DNA of 64,000 nucleotides, from contig DASXVO010000090.1 in NCBI GenBank assembly GCA_036504215.1, forward strand, positions 1 through 64,000, in the 5' to 3' direction. Below, one piece after another: positions 27,293-34,115 of this stretch. Position numbers and translations under genes: made by a program. This DNA is from Vicinamibacterales bacterium (lineage in GTDB: Bacteria; Acidobacteriota; Vicinamibacteria; Vicinamibacterales; Fen-181). The notes under the pieces are model-generated. The model was given only the letters and a program-made list of their open reading frames with translations, had not been told where the DNA came from and did not search any database. Position 1 is the stretch's first letter, and each line of letters opens with the position of its first letter.

Positions 27293-29256
27293 CGATCTCC
27301 GCCCGGCTGGGCGCTGGTGGTTTGCATTCCGTCGGGTTCACCGGCCGCGCTTCTCGTTCCCCAGACGATATTCGTGCCCCAGACGATGTTGTCGAGCGTG
27401 CCCCACACGATGTTGGTGGCATCGAGATGCCCCCAGACCGTGTCCGTCGGGCCACCAGCACGCCCCCACGCGACCTGACCGCTACCCGCATCGCCGATGC
27501 CCACGAGGCCCGTGCCCCAGACGATGTTGGTCCCCCAGACGATGTTCGTGCCCCACACGATGTTCGTGCCCCACACGATATTCGTGCCCCACACGATATT
27601 CGTGCCCCACACGATGTTGGTGCCCCACACGATGTTGTCGAGCGTGCCCCACACGATATTCGTGCCCCAGCACGGGTCGTTGGCGTAGAACACCGTTCCC
27701 GGCACCTGCCAGGCGCCCCACAGGATGGTCTGCGACCAGGGCCACGGCTCGCCGGCAATCGTCGTGACCGGATCAGGCTGCGGTGCAATCCAGGCGGCAC
27801 CAACGGGCATCGTGGGATCGATGTCGCCAGCCAGTTCGATGGCGCCGGCCGCGTTCAGGGTTCCGCCGCCGACAGTGAGGCGGTCGTAGTCGGCACCGTT
27901 CTCGCCCTGCAAGCCGAGCGCGCTGAACTGGAGCAGGGCCTTGAGCGCATTGGCCGACAACCTCGGCGCCTGGTGCGTCCACGCGGCCTGGCTGGTCATG
28001 TCGCCGGTGCGGTGGCGATTCGCCTCGATCGCGAGCGCCACGACGCCCGTCGCCACGGCCGTTGCCATGCTGGTGCCGGTGAGACGGAGGTACCGTCCGC
28101 CGAACGCACCACTCACCCGCAGCGCGGGGTAGTTGTTGTAGAGGGTGGACCCGGAAGCCGCCACGGAGATGAGCCGGTCTCCGGGCGCAACGATGTCCGG
28201 CTTGGCGAACGCGTCGTACCACGTCGGTCCGCGCGAACTGAACGGCGCCATGGAGTCGTCCGACCGGGCGCTCGTCCCCTGCGTCAGGAACGCACCAACG
28301 GTGATGGCCGACGGCGCGTTGCCGGGCGACGTGATGCCCCCGTAGCCCGGTACTCCGGTCGTCGAGTTGGTACCGATGTTTCCGGCCGCTGCGACGACGA
28401 CCAACCCCGCCCGGCTGGCCTGCTCGATGGCCTGCACGAGGGGATCGGAGGCAGCCGGCTCGTAGATCGGGTGTCCGATCGACAAGTTGATGACGTCGAT
28501 GCCGAGACGCGCCCGATGTTCCGTGATGTACTCGATCGCCCTCATGACGTCGCTCGTCCGGCCCTGGCCACTGGCATCGAGAACCTTGAAGACGATGAAG
28601 CGAACGTTGGGAGCTACGCCCCGGTACTGCATCGCCGATCCGAGACCGTTGCCTCCGATAAGGCCGGCAACGTGCGTGCCGTGGCCGTAGTCGTCGTAGG
28701 GAGCCGTTCGCCGGAAGCCGCCGTCGGTCAGGTCGTAGAACGCCCTGATGCGGCCGTTGAAGTCAGTTGAAGGAGCGATGCCCGAGTCGATGATCGCAAC
28801 CCCGACGCCCGAGCCGGCAGGCGAGGCGTCGGTCAGCCCGAGCGTCGATCGAAGCACGTTCTCGGGACCGTCGAACCAGTCCGCCAGCGACGACAAGATG
28901 CCGGCCGGGTGGATGACGGCATCCGACGACACCGACTCGATGTCCGGATCGGCAGCCAGCGCGGCCAGGTCGTCCCCCTGTACGTCGAGCGTGACCGCGT
29001 CGATTCCCGGATGCTCGGCCTGGACGCAATAGCCGCGCGCGGACATCGTGCGGCTCAACGCGACGCCGTGTCCGGATCGGGCCCGTACAATGACACGTTG
29101 AGGCCCGGTGGCCCGGCTGAGCGCTTGCTGAAGCGCGAGATCGACATGGGCGGTTCTGTGCTGCGCGAAGGCTCGGGGGACTGGCCCCAGAAGGGCAACG
29201 GCCAACAGCGCTGACACGATGGCTGTGGGAGTATGGCAATTCACGCCGACAATCAC
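27289..29256 (-). CDS. Secreted subtilisin-like serine protease (S8) with C-terminal NIVWGT repeats
   Basis: A 655-residue secreted protease. A signal peptide (hydrophobic run 12-30, ending AFAQ) is followed by an inhibitor-like propeptide to about residue 125 and the catalytic domain with D157 (AIIDSGIAP), H192 (YGHGTHVAGL), N293 (AAAGN) and S396 (GTSMAT). From about residue 535 the C-terminus is a repeat region with 11 copies of NIVWGT in two blocks plus degenerate WG units. All triad residues are present, so it should be active. The start is uncertain: GTG 29256 is used here, and GTG 29244 would also retain the signal peptide. It overlaps the downstream GNAT gene by 4 bp. Confidence 0.88.
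   Translation of the reverse strand: MIVGVNCHTPTAIVSALLAVALLGPVPRAFAQHRTAHVDLALQQALSRATGPQRVIVRARSGHGVALSRTMSARGYCVQAEHPGIDAVTLDVQGDDLAALAADPDIESVSSDAVIHPAGILSSLADWFDGPENVLRSTLGLTDASPAGSGVGVAIIDSGIAPSTDFNGRIRAFYDLTDGGFRRTAPYDDYGHGTHVAGLIGGNGLGSAMQYRGVAPNVRFIVFKVLDASGQGRTSDVMRAIEYITEHRARLGIDVINLSIGHPIYEPAASDPLVQAIEQASRAGLVVVAAAGNIGTNSTTGVPGYGGITSPGNAPSAITVGAFLTQGTSARSDDSMAPFSSRGPTWYDAFAKPDIVAPGDRLISVAASGSTLYNNYPALRVSGAFGGRYLRLTGTSMATAVATGVVALAIEANRHRTGDMTSQAAWTHQAPRLSANALKALLQFSALGLQGENGADYDRLTVGGGTLNAAGAIELAGDIDPTMPVGAAWIAPQPDPVTTIAGEPWPWSQTILWGAWQVPGTVFYANDPCWGTNIVWGTLDNIVWGTNIVWGTNIVWGTNIVWGTNIVWGTNIVWGTNIVWGTGLVGIGDAGSGQVAWGRAGGPTDTVWGHLDATNIVWGTLDNIVWGTNIVWGTRSAAGEPDGMQTTSAQPGGDR
27357..27672 (-). 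repeat. In-frame 18-bp tandem repeats encoding NIVWGT
   Basis: Eighteen-base units encode the hexapeptide NIVWGT. A block of seven contiguous copies plus one separated by Leu-Asp lies at about 27516-27672, and a second block of three lies at about 27357-27420. Units differ mainly at synonymous sites (AAC/AAT, ATC/ATA-type changes, CTG/GTG on the third bases), which points to selection on the peptide as well as recent duplication. Confidence 0.9.
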
Positions 29257-29445
29257 AGCAATTCCGCCGCCAGCCGAACATCACCTCAACTCAATGACTA
29301 CAAGATGTTGATTAATTGTGACTTACGTGAAACGACGTATCGCGGCGTCGCCAGCGATCCAACTCGCTGTGTGCAATTTATGCACATGCGCCCGACGTAT
29401 GAAGTGAAGATTCTTCAATTCGCTCAATCTTTGCCGCATTGGCAG

Positions 29446-29485
29446 TGTTCCATAGTGGAACATTTGTTGTGTCTGAACAGGACAC
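29446..29485. promoter_or_regulatory. Two adjacent operator-like dyads with GTTC/GAAC cores
   Basis: TGTTCCA (29446-29452) and TGGAACA (29456-29462) form a perfect inverted repeat around TAG. Seven bases on, GTGTCTG-AA-CAG-G-ACAC (29469-29485) is a second near-perfect dyad with one inserted G. They lie about 190-230 bp upstream of the subtilase start. The binding protein is unknown. Confidence 0.4.
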
Positions 29486-29669
29486 GGGCCGCCGACACTC
29501 CCCCTTCTCACGGATCCTGCGCGCATTCCCACGCAGGCCGCCTGCCTGCCCACAACTGAGCGAAACCACTCTCAGTAGAAGCAGCTCAGATCGGGACTAC
29601 CAGATGTTGAATGCCATCTGGGGAAGGAAGAAGGGGGCCAAGCAGATGGAAGGTGGACAGTAAACAACT

Positions 29670-29729
29670 GAAAGTGCAGAACGAGCGACGGAAGACGACC
29701 CGTTCTTCCGCCTTCCATCCTGCACTTTC
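29670..29729. repeat. Nested inverted repeat downstream of fabH
   Basis: Outer arms GAAAGTGCAG (29670-29679) and CTGCACTTTC (29720-29729), and inner arms CGGAAGA (29689-29695) and TCTTCCG (29704-29710), can form one long interrupted hairpin ending 26 bp past the fabH stop codon. It may act as a terminator for the ruv-fabH transcript, though no T-tract follows. Confidence 0.45.
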
Positions 29730-29754
29730 CCGTCGGCAGGTCGCATTCCACCGA

Positions 29755-30798
29755 TCAGTACGCCCAGCGCAGCAGCACGCCGCCCACGGTGAAGCCGGCG
29801 CCGACCGATGCGAGCAGAACCAGGTCGCCCCTCTTCAGCCGGCCTTCGTCGAGGCAGTCGTTGAGCGCCAGCGGAATGGTCGCCGCCGTCGTGTTGCCGA
29901 ACCGCTCGAGGTTGATGATGACTTTCGACGGGTCGATCCCGAGGCGACCAGCAGCCGCCGTGATGATTCGGCGGTTGGCCTGGTGCGAGACGAACAAGGC
30001 GATATCGTCGGCCGACAAGCCGTTGCGCTGCATGATCAGGCGGCTGACTTCCTCGGTCTTCCGCACCGCGAACTTGAACACCGCCTGGCCGTCCTGCTTC
30101 ACGTAGTGCAGTCGCTGCTCCACCGTTTCGTGTGTCGCGGGGCGCAGGCTGCCGCCCGCCGGCATCTGGAGCGACACCCCGCCGCTGCCGTCGATCTCGT
30201 GGGCGAAGTCGAGGATCCCGTACGTCGGATCCTTGGCAGCACTCACGACCACTGCCCCGGCACCGTCGCCGAACAGCACGCACGTCGCGCGATCCTTGTA
30301 GTCGATGATGCTCGACATCACGTCGGCGCCGACGACGAGCGCGTGGTTGTGGCGTCCGGTGGACACCATCTGGCTCGCGGTCGCCAGCGAGAACGTGAAC
30401 CCCGAGCAGGCGCCTGCCAGGTCGAACCCCCAGGCGTGATGCGCACCGATCTTGTGCTGGATCAGCGCGGCGGTGCTGGGGAAGAACATGTCCGGGGTCG
30501 TCGTGCCGACGATGATGAGGTCGATGTCGTCCGGGGTGAGTCCTGCCTGCGCGATGGCCTTGAGCGCCGCTTCCTTCCCGAGGTCCGAGGTGGCCACGCC
30601 GGGGTCGACGATATGGCGGGTATGAATGCCGGTGCGCTGGAGAATCCACTCGTTCGTCGTGTCGACCATCTTCTCGAGATCGGCGTTGGTCAACAAACGC
30701 GGCGGCACGTAGGTAGCCAGGCTCGAAATTTCGGTAGGACGGCCGCAGCCGAGACCGGCCGGCCGATGATCGGGAATACGGGTCTCTTCGTTCGACAC
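29755..30798 (-). CDS. fabH: 3-oxoacyl-ACP synthase III (KAS III)
   Basis: Starts fatty-acid chains by condensing acyl-CoA with malonyl-ACP. Catalytic triad: Cys in DLAGACSGF (C131), His in SHQANRRI and Asn in RFGNTTAA. The C-terminus SVGAGFTVGGVLLRWAY is typical. I start at GTG 30798 because a perfect AAGGAGG lies 8 bp upstream; this gives 347 residues. A TTG at 30822 is less likely. The N-terminus is about 20 residues longer than the usual FabH. It follows ruvB after the 34-bp repeat array. Confidence 0.93.
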   Translation of the reverse strand: MSNEETRIPDHRPAGLGCGRPTEISSLATYVPPRLLTNADLEKMVDTTNEWILQRTGIHTRHIVDPGVATSDLGKEAALKAIAQAGLTPDDIDLIIVGTTTPDMFFPSTAALIQHKIGAHHAWGFDLAGACSGFTFSLATASQMVSTGRHNHALVVGADVMSSIIDYKDRATCVLFGDGAGAVVVSAAKDPTYGILDFAHEIDGSGGVSLQMPAGGSLRPATHETVEQRLHYVKQDGQAVFKFAVRKTEEVSRLIMQRNGLSADDIALFVSHQANRRIITAAAGRLGIDPSKVIINLERFGNTTAATIPLALNDCLDEGRLKRGDLVLLASVGAGFTVGGVLLRWAY

Positions 30799-30825
30799 TA
30801 GTCGATCCTCCTTCGACGCCAACTT

Positions 30826-30927
30826 CGCTCACGGGCGGGACGCCCGTGCCACTCCTCAGCGCTCACGGGCCAGACGCCCGTGCCACCCCTCATCGCTCAC
30901 GGGCGACACGCCCGCGCCACTCTTCTC
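30826..30927. repeat. Three tandem 34-bp units, each a CACGGGCG/CGCCCGTG hairpin
   Basis: Units at 30826-30859, 30860-30893 and 30894-30927 share exact 34-bp periodicity. Each holds the palindrome CACGGGC(G)-n-(C)GCCCGTG followed by a C-rich CCACTCCTCA-like spacer; the third has one stem mismatch. The array fills the gap between the ruvB stop and fabH. The unit looks like a REP-type interspersed repeat. Confidence 0.9.
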
Positions 30928-30933
30928 ACGGTT

Positions 30934-31953
30934 TCACCAGAGCCGCTGATCGCGATCCGGCGCGTGCAGGCCGAAGTACTCGTAGGCCCGCGCCGTCGCC
31001 ACGCGTCCGCGCGGCGTGCGATCCAGGAATCCGATCTGGATCAGGAACGGCTCGTAGATGTCCTCGATCGCATCCTTCTCTTCGCTGATGGCGGCAGAAA
31101 TCGTGTTCAAGCCCACCGGACCGCCGCCGAACTTGTCGATGATCGTCCGCAGCAGGCGCCGGTCGATCTCGTCGAATCCGTTCTCGTCCACCTCGAGCAG
31201 TTGCAGGCCCGCCAGGGCGACTTCGAGCGTGATCTCGCCGCTGGCGCGCACTTGCGCGTAGTCGCGGACGCGCCGCAGCAGGCGATTCGCCACCCGAGGC
31301 GTGCCGCGCGACCGCCGGGCCAGCTCGCCGGCCGCCGCATCGTCGATCGCGACGCCGAGGATTCGTGCCGATCGCCGGACGATCTCCTCGAGATCGACCG
31401 GGGAATAGTAGTCCAGGCGATGGACGATCCCGAAGCGTCCGCGCAGCGGCGACGTCAGCAGCCCGGCGCGCGTCGTCGAACCGATCAGGGTGAACTTCGG
31501 CACGGGCACCTTCACCGACCGGGCGCTCGGTCCCTGACCAATCATGATGTCGAGCTGGTAGTCCTCCATCGCAGGATAGAGGATCTCCTCGATGGTCGGC
31601 GGCATGCGGTGAATCTCGTCGATGAAGAGGACCTCGCGTTCCTTGAGGTTCGTCAGCATCGCGGCGAGATCGCCGGGCTTCTCCAGCACCGGTCCGGACG
31701 TCGACCGGACCGGCACTCCCATCTCGTTACCGATGACGTAGGCGAGCGTCGTCTTCCCGAGACCGGGCGGGCCGTAGAGGAGGACGTGATCGAGCGCTTC
31801 GCCACGCTGACGCGCCGCGGTGATCGACACCACGAGGTTGTCGCGGACGCGCTCCTGCCCGATGTACTCGTCGAGCGTGCGCGGCCGGAGCCCGGCCTCG
31901 AATTGCACGTCCTCATCGACGCGCGACGGCGTGATCAACCGGGAATCGGACAT
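30934..31953 (-). CDS. ruvB: Holliday junction branch-migration helicase RuvB
   Basis: AAA+ motor of the RuvAB complex. Walker [10 protein letters not shown] (about 61-69), Walker [12 protein letters not shown], sensor [19 protein letters not shown], and the winged-helix C-terminus beginning [21 protein letters not shown]. The 339-residue length is standard. It is 10 bp downstream of ruvA in a yebC-ruvC-ruvA-ruvB order. Confidence 0.98.
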   Translation of the reverse strand: MSDSRLITPSRVDEDVQFEAGLRPRTLDEYIGQERVRDNLVVSITAARQRGEALDHVLLYGPPGLGKTTLAYVIGNEMGVPVRSTSGPVLEKPGDLAAMLTNLKEREVLFIDEIHRMPPTIEEILYPAMEDYQLDIMIGQGPSARSVKVPVPKFTLIGSTTRAGLLTSPLRGRFGIVHRLDYYSPVDLEEIVRRSARILGVAIDDAAAGELARRSRGTPRVANRLLRRVRDYAQVRASGEITLEVALAGLQLLEVDENGFDEIDRRLLRTIIDKFGGGPVGLNTISAAISEEKDAIEDIYEPFLIQIGFLDRTPRGRVATARAYEYFGLHAPDRDQRLW

Positions 31954-31963
31954 GGGAGAAAGA

Positions 31964-32563
31964 CTATCTCGCCAGCTCGTGGAGTGCCTGCTTCAGCATC
32001 CGCTCGAACGAGCGGTCGCCGGGCCGCTTGAGCGCGGCGTCCACGGCATTCTCGGCAAGAGGGCGATGATACCCCAGATTGAGCAGGGCCGAGACGAGAT
32101 CCGACCGTAGTGAGGCCTCGCTTCCAGGGATGCCGGCGGCCGTCAGTTCCGCGGTCAGTTGCGGTGGCAGCCGGTCCTTCAATTCGAGGCCGATCCGCTC
32201 GGCGGTCTTCTTGCCCACGCCAGGAATCCGCGTGAGCCGTCCGACGTCGCCCGCCTGGACGGCGCGCACGAGGTCTGCGGGATCGATTCCCGACAGCACC
32301 GAAATCGCCAGACGCGGTCCGATCCCGCTGATGGCAATCAACCGCTCGAACAACTGCTGCTCGAGCGGCGTCCCGAACCCGAAGAGCTGCAGTGCATCCT
32401 CGCGCACGTGCGTGTGGATCCGCAGCGAGACAACGCCGCCGGGCTCCGGCAGGCTGTAGAACGTCGAGAGCGGGACCTGCACCTCGTATCCGACGCCCTG
32501 CACGTCGACGATCAGGCGCGTTGCCTGCTTCTCCACGAGGCGGCCGGTGAGCAGGGCGATCAT
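31964..32563 (-). CDS. ruvA: Holliday junction DNA-binding protein RuvA
   Basis: Tetrameric junction-binding partner of RuvB. The N-terminal OB fold starts [21 protein letters not shown]. The two helix-hairpin-helix motifs are [18 protein letters not shown] and [19 protein letters not shown], and the C-terminal domain III ([20 protein letters not shown]) contacts RuvB. Length is 199 residues. A GGGCTCT repeat array lies immediately upstream of its ATG, where the ribosome site would be expected. Confidence 0.97.
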   Translation of the reverse strand: MIALLTGRLVEKQATRLIVDVQGVGYEVQVPLSTFYSLPEPGGVVSLRIHTHVREDALQLFGFGTPLEQQLFERLIAISGIGPRLAISVLSGIDPADLVRAVQAGDVGRLTRIPGVGKKTAERIGLELKDRLPPQLTAELTAAGIPGSEASLRSDLVSALLNLGYHRPLAENAVDAALKRPGDRSFERMLKQALHELAR

Positions 32564-32565
32564 GG

Positions 32566-32724
32566 ACTCTGGGCTCTACTAGGCTCTGGGCTCTACTGGG
32601 CTCTGGGCTCTGGGCTCCGGGCGGGGGGTCTCGGAACGATGTCCCGCCCGGCCGCCTATGCGCCTCTCCGCCTGAAGCTTCTCACTTCTCACTTCTCGCT
32701 TCTGACTCCCGGCTTCTCGCCTTC
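32566..32724. repeat. Two degenerate tandem arrays between ruvC and ruvA
   Basis: At 32566-32619 the unit is GGGCTCT(ACT), repeated about six times with small interruptions. At 32677-32724 the unit is CTTCTCAC or CTTCTCGC. The second array overlaps the 3' end of ruvC and encodes its C-terminal tail GEKPGVRSEK. Both are strand-biased for pyrimidines on the plus strand at many positions. Confidence 0.8.
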
Positions 32725-33273
32725 GGGCCGGTAATCGCGCCACGAGCGCGGCTTGCCGCGGGTGCTCGCGGCCATGCTCGTCAGCACGCCGCGCGTGGCC
32801 TCGGTGCCCTGGCTGTGCAGGTGGCAGATGGCCACCGCGAGCGCGTCGGCGGCGTCGTCGGGCGTCGGCACTTCGGTCAATCCGAGCAGCAGCCGCACCA
32901 TCTCGCCCACCTGGTGTTTCTCCGCGCGACCATAGCCCACGACGGCCCGTTTGACCTCGGCCGGAGTGTATTCCACGACCGGGTACCCGCCCTCGACAGC
33001 GGCAAGCACGGCCACGCCGCGGGCGTGACCGAGCTTGAGCGCGCTCCGCACGTTGACCGCATAGAACACGCTCTCGATCGCGACGCACTCCGGCCGACAA
33101 TCGGCCAGGAGTGCGTTCAACTGCTGATGAATCTTCAGGAGTTGCTCGGGGAAGCCGTTTCGAGGAGACGTCACGATCGCCCCGCAGGCTACCAGCCGGT
33201 GCCGGCTGCCATCGGTCTCGACGCACCCATAGCCGGTGCGCTCGGAGCCGGGGTCGATCCCGAAGACCTTCAC
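32689..33273 (-). CDS. ruvC: Crossover junction endodeoxyribonuclease RuvC
   Basis: Holliday junction resolvase. Acidic active-site residues: D7 (VFGIDPGSERTGYG), the Glu in VAIESVFYAVNVRSAL, and the C-terminal Asp pair in TPDDAADALAVAICH. Length is 194 residues, with a tail (after about 175) coded by repeat DNA and probably dispensable. Its ATG overlaps the yebC stop as ATGA. Confidence 0.97.
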   Translation of the reverse strand: MKVFGIDPGSERTGYGCVETDGSRHRLVACGAIVTSPRNGFPEQLLKIHQQLNALLADCRPECVAIESVFYAVNVRSALKLGHARGVAVLAAVEGGYPVVEYTPAEVKRAVVGYGRAEKHQVGEMVRLLLGLTEVPTPDDAADALAVAICHLHSQGTEATRGVLTSMAASTRGKPRSWRDYRPEGEKPGVRSEK

Positions 33274-34019
33274 GAGAGCGAGGCCTCTATCTCCTTCTCG
33301 TCCACGTCGAAGTTCGACCAGACGTGCTGGATGTCCTCGTGATCCTCGATCACGTCCATCAACTTCAGCATCGACTGGGCTTCCTTCCCCGTGAGCTTGA
33401 CGTATTCGAAAGGCACCATCGCCACGGCGGCGCTCACCGGCTCCACCTCGAGCTTGCGGACCGCCTCACGAACGGCCTCGAATGCCTCGGGAGCCGTGAG
33501 GATTTCCCAGCTGTCGTCGTCGTCCAGCATGTCGTCGGCGCCCGCCTCGAGCACCGCGGCCATCAGGGCCTCCTCGGCCACCTTGCTCTTCTCGACGATC
33601 AGCTGACCCTTCTTGCTGAATTTCCGCAGCGCGGTGTTGCGGTCGGCCATCTTGCCGTTGTACTTGTCGAGCATGTGCCGGAGTTCGCCGACCGTCCGGT
33701 TCTTGTTGTCGGTCAGCCCCTCGAGGATGATGGCTGTGCCGCCGGGCCCGTAGGCCTCGTAGATGACTTCTTCGTAGTTGACGCCCGGTTCCTCGCCTGT
33801 GCCGCGGCGGATGGCCCGCTTGATGTTCTCGGCGGGCATGTTGACCGCCTTCGCATCGGCAATCACCGTGCGCAGCCGGGGGTTGCTGTCGGGGTCTCCC
33901 CCGCCCGCCCGGGCAGCCACGGAAATCTCCTTGATGATCCGGGTGAAGACGCGGCCGCGCTTGGCGTCAGCGGCGCCCTTCTTGTGCTTGATTGTGTGCC
34001 ACTTGGAATGGCCAGACAT
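33270..34019 (-). CDS. YebC/PmpR-family DNA-binding regulator / translation factor
   Basis: A 249-residue YebC protein: MSGHSKWHTIKHKKGAADAKRG at the start, NPRLRTVIADAKAVNMPAENIKRAIRRGTGE, YEAYGPGGTAIILEGLTDNKNRTV and a C-terminal DVIEDHEDIQHVWSNFDV. YebC family members are described as transcriptional regulators (PmpR) and, in other species, as factors easing translation of difficult sequences. It is first in the ruv operon. CTGGAG precedes the ATG by 7 bp, and a TACAAT box lies upstream. Confidence 0.95.
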   Translation of the reverse strand: MSGHSKWHTIKHKKGAADAKRGRVFTRIIKEISVAARAGGGDPDSNPRLRTVIADAKAVNMPAENIKRAIRRGTGEEPGVNYEEVIYEAYGPGGTAIILEGLTDNKNRTVGELRHMLDKYNGKMADRNTALRKFSKKGQLIVEKSKVAEEALMAAVLEAGADDMLDDDDSWEILTAPEAFEAVREAVRKLEVEPVSAAVAMVPFEYVKLTGKEAQSMLKLMDVIEDHEDIQHVWSNFDVDEKEIEASLS

Positions 34020-34059
34020 GCTGGAACTCCAGAAAAAACGGGAGGAAAACGGAGGGGGG

Positions 34060-34065
34060 ATTGTA
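34060..34065 (-). promoter_or_regulatory. Candidate -10 box (TACAAT) for the yebC-ruvCAB-fabH unit
   Basis: On the minus strand TACAAT lies about 40 bp upstream of the yebC ATG (34019). It is followed by a C-run and a T-run. No clear -35 is visible. Confidence 0.4.
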
Positions 34066-34115
34066 CCACAGGCCCATCGGAGAGGGTAGTAGCCGTCTGC
34101 CAGGCTTCCCCCATG

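Larger units (their letters stand above)
29257..29754. other. 498-bp non-coding, relatively AT-rich region
   Basis: No convincing gene; small open frames here lack family features and ribosome sites. The part from about 29290 to 29480 is clearly more AT-rich than its surroundings and contains two dyads (listed separately). It is the likely promoter region of the subtilase-GNAT unit on the minus strand. The part next to fabH holds a nested inverted repeat. Confidence 0.6.

Noticed and set aside
27516-27672. Regular 18-bp repeats, at first sight CRISPR-like
   Set aside because: There are no spacers, the units are contiguous and in frame, and they encode NIVWGT within a protease; no cas genes are present.
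29323-29663. Small open frames of 60-108 codons in the 29.3-29.7 kb gap
   Set aside because: No ribosome sites, low coding bias and no recognisable motifs; better seen as regulatory DNA.
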